Shown: positions 7,907-16,700 of the stretch, one piece after another
Numbering within the stretch: the stretch's first letter is position 1
How the letters are laid out: every line of letters begins with the position of its first letter
Assembly (NCBI GenBank): GCA_034409055.1
Contig: DAOUMU010000455.1
Location: forward strand, 1-24,084
DNA length: 24,084 bases
From: DAOUMU01 sp034409055
GTDB taxonomy: Bacteria; Chloroflexota; Anaerolineae; 4572-78; J111
Direction of reading: 5' to 3'
The notes under the pieces: model-generated
What the model saw: the letters and a program-made list of their open reading frames with translations, nothing else
The model's database searches: none
What the model was told of the DNA's origin: nothing
Translations under genes and position numbers: made by a program

Positions 7907-9309
7907 AGACTCGGACTCGGCTCTGCACCAGGCTGACTTCTGACCACCACCTGGTCTCCCTCTTCCAACCCGGCCATAACTTCAGTCACGGTATCGTTGC
8001 GTAAGCCCAGTTCAACCTCTACCCGAGTTGGGTTGCCGTCTCCATCCAACTTCTCTACGTAGATGATCGGTTCGCTGCCTTCACGATCAATCTGGATGGC
8101 CCGGTTGGGCACAACCACCACCTCCTCCAGTCGTCCGGTTTCGATAGTGGCGTTAGCCGTCATACCGGACAGCAGATTGGGATCACCGCCGGTTGTGTCG
8201 ATGGTAATGGTCACCTCGTAAGTGACAATGGCGTTCTCATCATCGCTGGTCGGGCGCGGCGAGATATCGGACACACGGCCTACAAACTCCTGCTCAACAA
8301 AGGCATCTAAGACGATGTCTGCTTTTTGACCACGAGCAATCTGCCCGATATCGATCTCATCGACTTTAACTTTCAGCAAATAGGCCGATGTATTGGCGAT
8401 AATCATGGCGGCTTCATTTGCGTCATTGAGGACCCGCTCACCCGGTTCAATATTAACCTCGAGTATGACCCCATCCGTGGGCGCAACTAGAACAGCTTGC
8501 TCCAAATCACCCTTCTTTTCCTCCAAGGTCAGGCGAGCCTTATCGACCATGGCCTGCCTGGAGGCAATCTCCGCGGCACTCGGCTCCTGAAGCAACTCGG
8601 CCAGGCTAGCCTCGGCGCTGGCCAGGGTTGAGCGAGATTCGGCAATCTCAGCCGGGGTCGGGTCCTTCACTTTAAGATTATAGTTGGCCAGGGCTATCTC
8701 ATAATCCAGGGTCGCCTCCTGCAATCTATCCGCCTGGGTCATCGCCCCAACATCACCTCGATAGGCCACCTGGTCGTAATCCCACTGCGCTTTCTTCAGG
8801 GCAACCTGTGTGAGGCTTAGTTCAGCCTCGGCTTTGGTCACCTCGTCGGGGTCAGCACCATCCAGCAATTCAGCCAGCTTGAGCCGGGCACTTTCCACCT
8901 GGGCCTGGGCGGAGGCGATCTTTTCGGCCAATTCCGGTTCGAACAGTTTTTCCAACTCCGCCTCTTGCTGGGCCAGATCAATCCTGGCCTGTTCTATCTC
9001 AAATTCAAGATCGTCGGTATCCAACCGGGCCAGGATCGTGCTCGCAGCGATATATTGGCCACGCTCCACCAGCACCTCGGCCACCATCCCCCCAATCTCA
9101 AACTTCATGTCCACCTCGGCCTTGGGCTCGATGCGGCCGGTGGCGTTGACCGTCTCCAACATTGTCTCCCGTTCAACCTGAACGATTTCAACGGTGGGGT
9201 CTTCCGTCAAGCCTTGCGGTTCGGTCACCGGGGTCAAAAACTGATAACCGGCAACACTCAAACCGACAAAAATGGCCAAGATAAAAAGAATAACGATAAC
9301 TCGTTTCAT
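7903..9309 (-). CDS. MacA/HlyD-like efflux adaptor (membrane fusion protein)
   Basis: 468 residues. An N-terminal membrane anchor (about 4-24) precedes a beta-barrel/lipoyl region containing ATGRIEPKAEVDMKFEIGG. A long Glu/Ala-rich coiled-coil hairpin covers about 95-270 (EIEQARIDLAQQEAELEKL and similar heptads). The returning lipoyl half is LVAPTDGVILEVNIEPGERV, followed by a beta-barrel and a membrane-proximal domain to the end. The ATG has GGGGAG eight bases upstream. The hairpin is longer than in minimal MacA proteins. No TolC-like gene is in view, which fits a single-membrane envelope where the adaptor reaches into the cell wall. Inferred role: links the MacB-like permease to its substrate outside the membrane. 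Confidence 0.9.
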   Translation of the reverse strand: MKRVIVILFILAIFVGLSVAGYQFLTPVTEPQGLTEDPTVEIVQVERETMLETVNATGRIEPKAEVDMKFEIGGMVAEVLVERGQYIAASTILARLDTDDLEFEIEQARIDLAQQEAELEKLFEPELAEKIASAQAQVESARLKLAELLDGADPDEVTKAEAELSLTQVALKKAQWDYDQVAYRGDVGAMTQADRLQEATLDYEIALANYNLKVKDPTPAEIAESRSTLASAEASLAELLQEPSAAEIASRQAMVDKARLTLEEKKGDLEQAVLVAPTDGVILEVNIEPGERVLNDANEAAMIIANTSAYLLKVKVDEIDIGQIARGQKADIVLDAFVEQEFVGRVSDISPRPTSDDENAIVTYEVTITIDTTGGDPNLLSGMTANATIETGRLEEVVVVPNRAIQIDREGSEPIIYVEKLDGDGNPTRVEVELGLRNDTVTEVMAGLEEGDQVVVRSQPGAEPSPSL

Positions 9310-9346
9310 ACAGACATCTCCCCAGGGATAGCCCTTACTGCTAACC

Positions 9347-9595
9347 TTACTTTCTCAAGCGATACCACAAGCGCCATTCGTACAAGGCCACCAACCAGAA
9401 GGGCAAGGACAAGCCCAACAGCAAGTTGTAGGGCAAAATTACAGCCACAACGGTAATCTCAACCGGGATCAGGGTGGCCAAAATAGCCAGCCTGGTTTGG
9501 GGTCTATCCTCCAGGTTGGGGTAGAAAAAGCTGTAGGTTAACAGGCGCATTAATTGCTCATCAATACGTTTGATGGTGCTCATGATCTCACCCAT
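9347..9595 (-). CDS. Small membrane protein, function unknown
   Basis: 82 residues from the ATG at 9593-9595; a longer reading to 9655 lacks a ribosome site and runs through the repeat element. A second ATG four codons in, with GGTGAG before it, is an alternative. Residues about 36-75 form two adjacent hydrophobic segments (ILATLIPVEITVVAVILPY and LLLGLSLPFWLVALY), ending in a basic tail WRLWYRLRK. It is the first gene of the exporter run, 37 bases before the adaptor. Its ribosome site, GGAGAGG, is the end of the 113-bp inverted-repeat element at 9597-9709. Family not recognised. Confidence 0.7.
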   Translation of the reverse strand: MGEIMSTIKRIDEQLMRLLTYSFFYPNLEDRPQTRLAILATLIPVEITVVAVILPYNLLLGLSLPFWLVALYEWRLWYRLRK

Positions 9596-9596
9596 C

Positions 9597-9709
9597 GTAT
9601 CCTCTCCAAAGGTAAGAACAAGGCTAGTCGGATCGGTAGCGATCGAAGCAAACAAGCCACACTCCGACTTGTCTCGCCCCTACGTCACTAACAAATTTGA
9701 AGAGGATAC
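9597..9709. mobile_element. 113-bp MITE-like inverted-repeat element, copy 1
   Basis: The ends GTATCCTCTCCAAA and TTTGAAGAGGATAC are imperfect inverted repeats. An internal hairpin pairs TAGTCGGA (near 9630) with TCCGACTTGTC (near 9663), with a loop of about 30 bases. It is exactly the same length as copy 2 (21632-21744), with about 14 mismatches by eye. No protein is encoded. No clear target duplication is seen. The left end supplies the ribosome site of the gene at 9347-9595. Confidence 0.8.
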
Positions 9710-9738
9710 CACCTATCTTCAATATAGGCTAATACTCA

Positions 9739-9817
9739 GCGCAAAACTGTAGCTGGCGCACGCTTCGCACTATGCGCCAGCGACAAGGCATAGGGATGCC
9801 TTACCTACGTTTTGCAC
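9739..9817. repeat. Two-hairpin element, 79 bp, parent of the tandem array
   Basis: The ends GCGCAAAACTGTAG (9739-9752) and CTACGTTTTGCAC (9805-9817) are inverted repeats. The first hairpin is GCTGGCGCA/TGCGCCAGC (9752-9760 and 9773-9781, perfect). The second is GGCAT-aggg-ATGCC (9787-9800). The architecture is as at 744-817. The right half then repeats downstream. Confidence 0.65.
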
Positions 9818-10035
9818 GAACCAGCCAGGCATAGGGATGCCTTGCCTACGTTTTGCACAAACCAGGCCAGGCATAGGGATGCCTCGCCTACGTTTTGCAC
9901 GAACCAGCCAGGCATAGGGATGCCTTGCCTACGTTTTGCACAAACCAGGCCAGGCATAGGGATGCCTTGCCTACGTTTCGCACGAACCAGCCAGGCATAG
10001 GGATGTCTTGCCTACGTTTTGCACGAACCAGGCCA
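9787..10035. repeat. Six-unit tandem array with an 83-bp higher-order period
   Basis: Units begin GGCATAGGGATGCC at 9787, 9828, 9870, 9911, 9953 and 9994, alternating 41 and 42 bases. Units alternate at their ends between cgaaccagcca and caaaccaggcca, so the true repeat is an 83-bp pair present three times. Each unit is the second hairpin plus CTACGTTTTGCAC of the neighbouring element. The array ends three bases from the stop of the Yip1-family gene. It is not CRISPR, because the short gaps are not unique. Confidence 0.9.
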
Positions 10036-10038
10036 ACA

Positions 10039-10800
10039 TCACCCACCAAAGGCACTGCTAAATAGCAGAGATGGCAAAACCGCCAGCCCCAACGACAAAG
10101 CCGCGTAGATGAGAATCAGGACAAGAGACTTGCCCCGGCCAAAGCGAGCCACCACCGCCAACCCTAATACTACCAACCACAAATGCCATAGCCAGAAAAG
10201 ATCAATTCGGGCCAGGAGAGAAAAGAGTGGATTCTGAGCATCTTGCATCAGATCACCGCTGGACACCAGAGCGGCCAACCCTGGATAGCGGATCGCGCCT
10301 TGAGTGAAGGCGATGAAACCGGCCTGTACTAAAAAGCCAATGGCCGTTGGTAGCCGGGTCCAGGCAGTCATAGTGAAGACTGAGCCAAACTCCATATCGT
10401 CGCCACCAGCAATCAACGCGCTGAAATAAAGGAAGGTAGCCTGGACCACCACGCCCACCAGCAAAGCGAGAATACCAACCCCCAGACTGGTGGCCAGCAG
10501 AACCGGATAAGAGAGAGAAACTTCCATTCCGGCCCGGGCTGCTTCAGCCTGCTCAACCGGCAGTGAAGCCAATCGCTGTTCCGCTTGCTCACGCGCTAAC
10601 TCCTGCGCGTAAGGCACATTAACCACTGTCACCACGGCGAAGGCAAGAATTATTATCAGCAGCGGTACGGCCCACATCCACCATTTTCGTCGGGCCAGGA
10701 TCGCCTTAAACGTGGCCGTGGGCCGGTCGATGATGCCAAAGAGAAGCTGCCACAACGGACGTGTTTCACTACCAGCTACAGTTTCAATGGTTGCCGTCAT
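10039..10800 (-). CDS. Yip1-family integral membrane protein
   Basis: 253 residues. The cytosolic N-terminus LFGIIDRPTATFKAILARRK is typical of the Yip1/DUF1282 family, in which a conserved Pro-containing segment precedes the first helix. About five hydrophobic segments follow: near 43-63, 100-130, 140-170, 195-220 and 225-248. A charged, Ala/Glu-rich loop (about 66-92) lies outside the first helix. The ATG is preceded by GGAGGA at six bases. It is transcribed separately from the exporter genes, from which 440 bases of repeats divide it. Bacterial members have no firmly known function; some sit near transport or signalling genes. Confidence 0.75.
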   Translation of the reverse strand: MTATIETVAGSETRPLWQLLFGIIDRPTATFKAILARRKWWMWAVPLLIIILAFAVVTVVNVPYAQELAREQAEQRLASLPVEQAEAARAGMEVSLSYPVLLATSLGVGILALLVGVVVQATFLYFSALIAGGDDMEFGSVFTMTAWTRLPTAIGFLVQAGFIAFTQGAIRYPGLAALVSSGDLMQDAQNPLFSLLARIDLFWLWHLWLVVLGLAVVARFGRGKSLVLILIYAALSLGLAVLPSLLFSSAFGG

Positions 10801-10832
10801 AGGGATTCCTCCGATTCAATCAAATTGCCCTA

Positions 10833-10977
10833 GGTTCTGTTGACATTTGCCTAAAAATGTCATTCCGAGGAGCACAGCGACGAGGAATCTCCAGCAACGA
10901 GGACAAATTCAAGGCGAAATAGGAGATTCTTCGCTCCCTGTGGTCGCTCAGAATGACATAATCCGAAATGTCAACAC
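10833..10977. mobile_element. MITE-like palindromic element with a 6-bp flanking duplication
   Basis: The outer arms GTTGACATTT (10839-10848) and AAATGTCAAC (10966-10975) enclose further arms, ATGTCATTC...GAGGAATCTCC and GGAGATTCTTCGC...GAATGACAT. The whole can fold into one long imperfect hairpin. GCCCTA occurs directly on both sides (10827-10832 and 10978-10983), as expected for a target duplication. No open frame. It lies between the divergent Yip1 and histidine kinase genes. Confidence 0.65.
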
Positions 10978-11047
10978 GCCCTAATCAGTATAATTCAAGT
11001 CGGTGAAATTGGCATCGGGCTGGGGGCGGATTGAAAATGGGTCTGGA

Positions 11048-11074
11048 GGTGGATTCAACATTACATTATCCACC
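11048..11074. repeat. Small inverted repeat upstream of the histidine kinase gene
   Basis: GGTGGAT (11048-11054) and ATCCACC (11068-11074) around a 13-base centre. It lies about 85 bases before the kinase start and could be an operator or another relic repeat. A TATACT at 11130-11135 might be the -10 box of the kinase, but no good -35 accompanies it. Confidence 0.35.
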
Positions 11075-11158
11075 CTGAGACCGACCCACAACCCACCTCT
11101 GGTCTGATGACGTTCCCGCCAGTTCGGGGTATACTACAAATTGAAAAACTCTGATATA

Positions 11159-12718
11159 ATGAAAGCTATGGCCAAGACTCAAATAAAAACGACTTTTATC
11201 AACCGGTTGGCCCGCCCTTTGCCACGGTTGCTCTCTTTTTTTCATCGACTCCAGTGGAAATTGACTCTGGCCTATACTCTATTTACGATAGTTACGACTC
11301 TCATTCTGGCCGGAATTGGCCTGGCCCTGTTGTGGTATCTAAACTTCCGGTCAAATTTGGCGCCCAATTTGATTGCCGAGGGATTGGTCAAGGGGATTTC
11401 GGTATTGCCCCCCTATTTAGAGCAAACCCCACCTGATCGTGAGGGACTGAATGAGTGGCTTCAATCCGTCACACCGGGCAATCATCTGATCATCAATCTC
11501 CCCACAGACAACCCCGAAGATGATAACGAAACGATACCCGGCCAATTTGGCCGAGTTGTCTTTGTCGCCATTGTCGACCCGGCCGGTCAAGTCTTGGCCA
11601 TGACCCCGGCCGATACGGCCATACCTCCTGAGGCAGCCCTGCAAGCTCAACTTTCACCAGGCCTGGCCGAACAGTTCCAAGTCGGGCTGGGGGGAGAAAC
11701 CGACCCGTCACAAATAGCCACCCGTGACCAGGATGGAAATCTGGTGGCCACTGTGCCCATTCTGGGAGAAGACGAACAAGTACTGGGCGCGATATTTGTG
11801 AAACTCGCTTTTCCCATTGAAGAAAGTGAGTTTCTGCAAAACGTACTGCGAGGATTAATCTTGCCCATTGTCCTGGGCATGGTTGTTTCTGGAGGCCTGG
11901 CCGGGGTGCTCTTTGGTCTTCTCATTGCCCGGGGCCTGACTCGTCGCCTGCAGGCCCTGGATGAAGCGGCCAACGCCTTGAGCCGGGGAGATTTCTCCGT
12001 CCTGGCTCCGGATACCTCCGACGATGAACTGGGGCAACTGACCCGCCATTTCAACCATATGGCTATCCAACTCCAGAGTTTGCTCCAGACCCACCAGGAA
12101 CTGGCTGCTATGGAAGAACGCAACCGGCTGGCCCGCGATTTGCACGACTCCGTTAAGCAGCAGGTCTTCGCTACGGTGATGCAGGTTGGAGCAGCCCGGG
12201 CCTTGTTACCGGAAAACCCGACCGCTGCCCAAACCCATCTCACGGAAGCCGAGCACCTGGCCCATCAGGCTCAACAAGAACTGACCACCCTCATCCAGGA
12301 ACTGCGGCCGGCCGCTCTGGCCGGCAAGGGTCTGGCCACAGCCCTGCGCGATTATGTGGCCGATTGGTCCCAGCGGACCAATATCGCCGCCGAGGTCCGG
12401 GTGAGGGGAGAACGTCCGCTCACCCTAACGATGGAACAGACGCTCTTCCGGGTGGCTCAGGAAGCCTTGACCAATGTCACCCGTCATAGCCAGGCCACGA
12501 CCACCGAAGTCGATCTGGCCTGGCAGGGAGATGAAGTCACGCTGACCATCTCCGATGATGGCCAAGGATTTAATATCAAGGCGACGAATAATGGGCAAGG
12601 GCTGGGTTTGCAAAGCATGCGCGAGCGCATCGAAACCCTGGGCGGTTACCTGACCGTGGAGAGCAAACCCGGGGCGGGCACCCGGATAACGGCCCGGTGT
12701 AAAGGGTCAGTACGTTAG
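11159..12718 (+). CDS. NarL-type sensor histidine kinase with HAMP domain
   Basis: About 519 residues from the ATG at 11159. The start is uncertain: a TTG at 11141 and an ATG at 11168 are in frame and none has a strong ribosome site. Membrane segments lie near residues 34-60 and 232-258, with an extracytoplasmic sensor domain of about 170 residues between them. A HAMP domain follows (about 260-310, ending DDELGQLTRHFNHMAIQL). The HisKA_3 dimerisation box is ERNRLARDLHDSVKQQVF, with His329 the phosphorylation site. The HATPase domain has QEALTNVTRHSQA (N box), SDDGQGF (G1) and GLGLQSMRERIETLGG (G2). It pairs with the response regulator 10 bases downstream. Signal unknown. Confidence 0.92.
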   Translation: MKAMAKTQIKTTFINRLARPLPRLLSFFHRLQWKLTLAYTLFTIVTTLILAGIGLALLWYLNFRSNLAPNLIAEGLVKGISVLPPYLEQTPPDREGLNEWLQSVTPGNHLIINLPTDNPEDDNETIPGQFGRVVFVAIVDPAGQVLAMTPADTAIPPEAALQAQLSPGLAEQFQVGLGGETDPSQIATRDQDGNLVATVPILGEDEQVLGAIFVKLAFPIEESEFLQNVLRGLILPIVLGMVVSGGLAGVLFGLLIARGLTRRLQALDEAANALSRGDFSVLAPDTSDDELGQLTRHFNHMAIQLQSLLQTHQELAAMEERNRLARDLHDSVKQQVFATVMQVGAARALLPENPTAAQTHLTEAEHLAHQAQQELTTLIQELRPAALAGKGLATALRDYVADWSQRTNIAAEVRVRGERPLTLTMEQTLFRVAQEALTNVTRHSQATTTEVDLAWQGDEVTLTISDDGQGFNIKATNNGQGLGLQSMRERIETLGGYLTVESKPGAGTRITARCKGSVR

Positions 12719-12728
12719 GAGATAGAAA

Positions 12729-13391
12729 ATGGCAGATTTGACTACGGTGCTCATTGTAGACGATCACAAAATTGTACGCCAGGGGGTACGGGCCTTTATG
12801 GATACGCAGCCCGATATCATCGTCGTTGGCGAAGCGGAGTCAGGTGAAGAAGCCGTTCGTCTGGCCACCGAGCACGCCCCGGATGTAGTCTTGATGGACC
12901 TGGTGATGCCGGAGATGGACGGTGTCGAAGCCACCCGGCAAGTGAAACAGACCAGCCCCCGCACCCAGGTTATTGTGCTGACCTCATATCACCAGGATGA
13001 ACACATCTTCCCCGCCATCCGGGCCGGCGCTCTCTCCTATTTGCTAAAAGACGTGGGACCGGCCGAACTGGCCGACGCCGTGCGCAAGGCAGCCCGCGGC
13101 GAAGCCGTTCTCCATCCCCAGGTGGCCGCTCGGGTCGTTCAGGAACTGCACGGCGTTCGCCAGGATACACCTAACCCCTTCACCGAACTCAGCGACCGCG
13201 AACTGGACGTTCTACGCCTGATTGCCGACGGATTGAGTAACGCTCAAATCGCCGAGCGACTGATCATCAGCGAGAAAACGGTCAAAAGTCACGTCAGCAA
13301 CATCCTGAACAAACTCCACCTGGCTGACCGTACCCAGGCCGCTGTCTACGCCTGGCGCGAGGGGGTCGTGCGACGCAACGACGATGTATAG
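12729..13391 (+). CDS. NarL/FixJ-family response regulator
   Basis: 220 residues. Receiver domain 5-122, with acidic pocket Asp11/Asp12, phosphoacceptor Asp57 (VVLMDLVMPEMDG), a conserved Thr/Ser at VIVLTSY, and Lys in SYLLKD. A LuxR/GerE HTH lies at about 150-210 (LSDRELDVLRLIADGLSNAQ, then ISEKTVKSHVSNILNKLHL). ATG with AGGAG seven bases upstream. It follows the kinase gene by 10 bases in one operon and should be phosphorylated by it, then bind DNA as a dimer. Targets are not identifiable from the sequence; the divergent Yip1 gene and the nearby surface-protein genes are possibilities only. Confidence 0.95.
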   Translation: MADLTTVLIVDDHKIVRQGVRAFMDTQPDIIVVGEAESGEEAVRLATEHAPDVVLMDLVMPEMDGVEATRQVKQTSPRTQVIVLTSYHQDEHIFPAIRAGALSYLLKDVGPAELADAVRKAARGEAVLHPQVAARVVQELHGVRQDTPNPFTELSDRELDVLRLIADGLSNAQIAERLIISEKTVKSHVSNILNKLHLADRTQAAVYAWREGVVRRNDDV

Positions 13392-13414
13392 TCATAGAAC
13401 CAAAATTGACAATG

Positions 13415-13565
13415 AAAAAGTAACTTCCGGTAAGGCAACCTCATAAAGCACCCAACCACGTAAAACGTAAAGCGTAAAACGTAAAAATGAGCTGTAGATA
13501 GTCATTACGCTTCACGTTTTACGTTTTACGAGTTGGCTGGCGACATCAAGCGGAAGTTACTTTTT
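13415..13565. repeat. Nested inverted repeat with CGTAAAA heptamers
   Basis: The outer arms are a perfect 15-bp pair: AAAAAGTAACTTCCG (13415-13429) and CGGAAGTTACTTTTT (13551-13565). Inside, the left arm at 13459-13486 is four heptamers (CGTAAAA, CGTAAAG, CGTAAAA, CGTAAAA), and 13505-13530 is its near-complement. It may be a non-autonomous element. It lies between the convergent response-regulator and surface-protein genes. Confidence 0.7.
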
Positions 13566-13613
13566 GCCCCGCTGGCAAGGCAAATTCTGGTTTGATGATA
13601 GTGTGATAGGTCC

Positions 13614-13669
13614 GTAGTAACGACTTTAGTCGTTTTTGTCGCTTAATCAACGACTAAAGTCGTCACTAC
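13614..13669. repeat. Long palindrome in the convergent intergenic region
   Basis: The arms GTAGTAACGACTTTAGTCGTT (13614-13634, one mismatch) and 13649-13669 are complementary around a 14-base centre. Each arm also contains its own palindrome, ACGACT/AGTCGT, so a cruciform is possible. It could act as a two-way terminator between convergent genes, but there is no T run. Confidence 0.6.
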
Positions 13670-13707
13670 CACTCGCCAAAATTTTCCTGGTCAGGTACCA
13701 GGTTGTC

Positions 13708-16700
13708 CTACTGTTTAACGATGATCGGCAGATAGAGACCCCCCGTAGCCGCATTATCGATGGTAAGGGTGGCAGTCATTGGGAGGACAGAACCGCCATC
13801 ATCCAGACGAGCCACGTTGTCAATTGTCACCCCATCCGCCAGACCACCGGCCACGGTCACTTGAAAACTCAAGGTTTTGTTACTCGCGGCCGCTACGCTT
13901 GTCGTCCAGGTGAAGGTACGGTTATCGCTACTGAGGGTGACATTGTCCGAGAAGCTATTACTAACCAGCGTGACAGATGCGGGCAAAGTGTCGGTAACAG
14001 TAATCGAGCCGCTGGCGCCGCCACTGTTAATCGCCTCAATGGCATAGGTCACCTGGCTGCCACTGGCGACCGGGTTGGGGTCGGCAGTTTTGCGAGAGCT
14101 ACCAAACACACCACCGACCACGGTAACATCAATCGACCGGTTGATACTGGCTCCACCGGCCTGGATGTTGGCCGTATTTCTTATAACATCATTGATTTGG
14201 GCCGTCTCAGTAACTCTGGCCCGGAACGTAAGGGTTTCCTGGCTCTTTGCGCCAACCGTACCGCCCGTCCAGGAAATGGTTCCATTGTTAACTGTCACCC
14301 CACCTTGTGCCGGCGGGTCATGGCTGACATAGGTCAACTGGGCCGGTAATTGATCGGTTACCGTAAACGGCATAGCCGTGTCAGCCGTATTCTTGACCAC
14401 AACGGTGTATTCAACCGTTGCGCCCGCACTGGGCTGGGCATTGTTGACCAACTTTTGCGAGTCGTTGATATCAGATACAACTTCAACGGTCAACCGGTCC
14501 GTGTCATCGAGTGGCGTTGATGGACTGAAATCACCCGTATAGGTCACCACCACTTGATTGACCAAGACGGTCCCCTTAGGCACGTCACTGCCAACATGGA
14601 CAATCACGATGACCTGACCGGTAGCGCCCGGTGGTAGGGTATTGGTGGACCAGCTTACGACCGTGATCCCTGATATCGTACTGGTAAACGGCCCGGTCAG
14701 ATAGCGGCCCGGTGAGGCACTAACCAGCGTGACAGATGCGGGCAGCGTATCGCTAATGATAACGTCGGTGGCCGGGGTCAACATACTGCGATTGCCATAG
14801 GTAATCCAATAGGTGTAATCCTTACCCGGTTCTGGCGGGATGATCTCACCATTCTCATCTCTGGACGGCCCTTTATCGACAAAGGGATCGACATAGTGGC
14901 TGGTTACCTCAACCACCTCAATATCGGTATCTTGAGAGAGACCATCACCAAGCGTGACGGTATTGGTTAGGCGGGTCCCCAGCGGGATTGTCTGCGGAAT
15001 AGTGACCCACAGTCGAATATGAAGCCGGTTCCAATGGCCATTATCCGCGGTCAAATTGTTGAAGGTCAAGGTTCTACTCATCGGGCCACTAATCACCGGC
15101 GTAAGCTGGGGATCTGTGTAGTTGTACCCTCGTGTGGCCCGATCAAAAATGGTCTTTTCAGGTAACAGGTCAACCAGGGTGGCCGAAATAGGGGCATTGC
15201 CAATATGCCCTTCGCGGCCATCGTTGTAGTAGTAAATGTCAAAGGGAATAACCTGACCGGCCCCCACAAAATTCTGGCCGTTAAACGTATAAGGGTAATC
15301 TTTCCCAACGTTCAACTCTGATTTCTTGGTGGGATCGACGGAGAAACTGGTACTATCACTATTTCGGTCGGGATAGCCCAGCTCAAAGCCGTCCGTCAGA
15401 GTGATATGGCCTGTGTTGACAACGTTGGTTCCACCAGGCAAACCGCCGTTACGCAATTCCAGGTATATCGTCCTGACCTCGTCCACCCCCATCGTGCCCA
15501 CATGCCAGGTAAAGACCGTCTCACCACTCAGTAGCGTCTTGGTCTCCACCTCGGTCGGGGTATTACACCATTGATAGTTTGGCGGCCGGCGACATTCCTC
15601 GTAGATTATCCCCGCCCGTAAAGTGTCCGTTACCTCCACCCCCCGGGCAATGGCGGCCCGGTTGCTATTCCGGTAGTCTGTATTGGTAATCGTCAGCCGG
15701 TATCGAAACGCCCCATCCGGGGTTGCCGGAGGAATATTGGGGTCAAGAGTCTTCTGGATCTGCAGATCACGGTGGGCCGGGCCGTAAACAATGGTAAAGG
15801 TGTCCGAAACAATCTGGGGTTGAACAGACTCGGCCACAAAAGTAGCCGTGGCTATGTCGCTCAAGTCAGCGTTTACCGGAACGGTCAAGACAAATTGAAC
15901 CGTACCGGTAAACGTACCGCTGATCACCGGAATAAAGGTGGTGTGGGTGATGTTGTTGGCCCATTCAGCTTTAGGCCGGGTGGAACTGACAACCAGCGAA
16001 CTGGTCATCACCTTAAAGCTGCGGGTGACATTTTGACTGGCGGCCAGGTATAGATTACCGGTGACGGTGATGGGACGGCCCGGATCCTCCCAGATACGCC
16101 GGTTATCGGGGATAAATATGGCCATAGCCTCACTTAGACTGCGTTCAAAGCGGATAGCCATTTTGTCCTGCCAGAGGCCAGCATCGTCGGGGTTGAAGGG
16201 ATTGCCAACAGTTGTCTGGTAATAAACATCACCACGCGAACCATCCAGATTTTCCAGGCCGACTCGGACTTCTCGATTGTCATCCAGGATGCCGGGGAAA
16301 TTGGTAATTTTACGATATTGGAACTTAATTCCCCCATCCGGGGTGAGAATAACTTCAAAGGTGCGCGGGTTGTACTGCCCGCAACACCAGACCATGTTCT
16401 CAAACTCAATAATCGTCCGGCGGGGATTGGAATCATTTCTTACGTAAACACGGGAGACACCGGGATAACCCAGGAAATTACCGGCAAAGGGGGCGATGAA
16501 GTTATTAATATCATCACTGCCGGGCAGGCCAATACTGTTACCGGGAATTTCATCCGGGACCCCTCCCCCATTACCAACGTTTTCCCCAAAATAGATGAAT
16601 CCGTTCTCGCTAACGCGAAAGGCGGTGTAAAACTGGTCGTAGAAAGGAAAATAAAAGTCGATAGGATAAGTGGGGGAAACATCGTTATCCTCGTTATTTC

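Noticed and set aside
9812..10000. Open frame through the tandem array on the plus strand
   Set aside because: It comes from the repeat itself. Units of 41 and 42 bases shift frame, there is no ribosome site, and the composition is repeat-driven.
9787..10035. Tandem array read as a CRISPR
   Set aside because: The intervals between conserved stretches are only about 10-12 bases, alternate between two sequences and are not unique. Unit lengths are 41 and 42 bases.
11141..11160. TATAAT at 11155-11160 as the promoter of the histidine kinase
   Set aside because: It overlaps the likely start codon and has no -35 at a usable distance.
13636..14349. 237-codon open frame on the plus strand at the 3' end of the large surface gene
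   Set aside because: It lies antisense to well-formed DUF11 domains and has no ribosome site.
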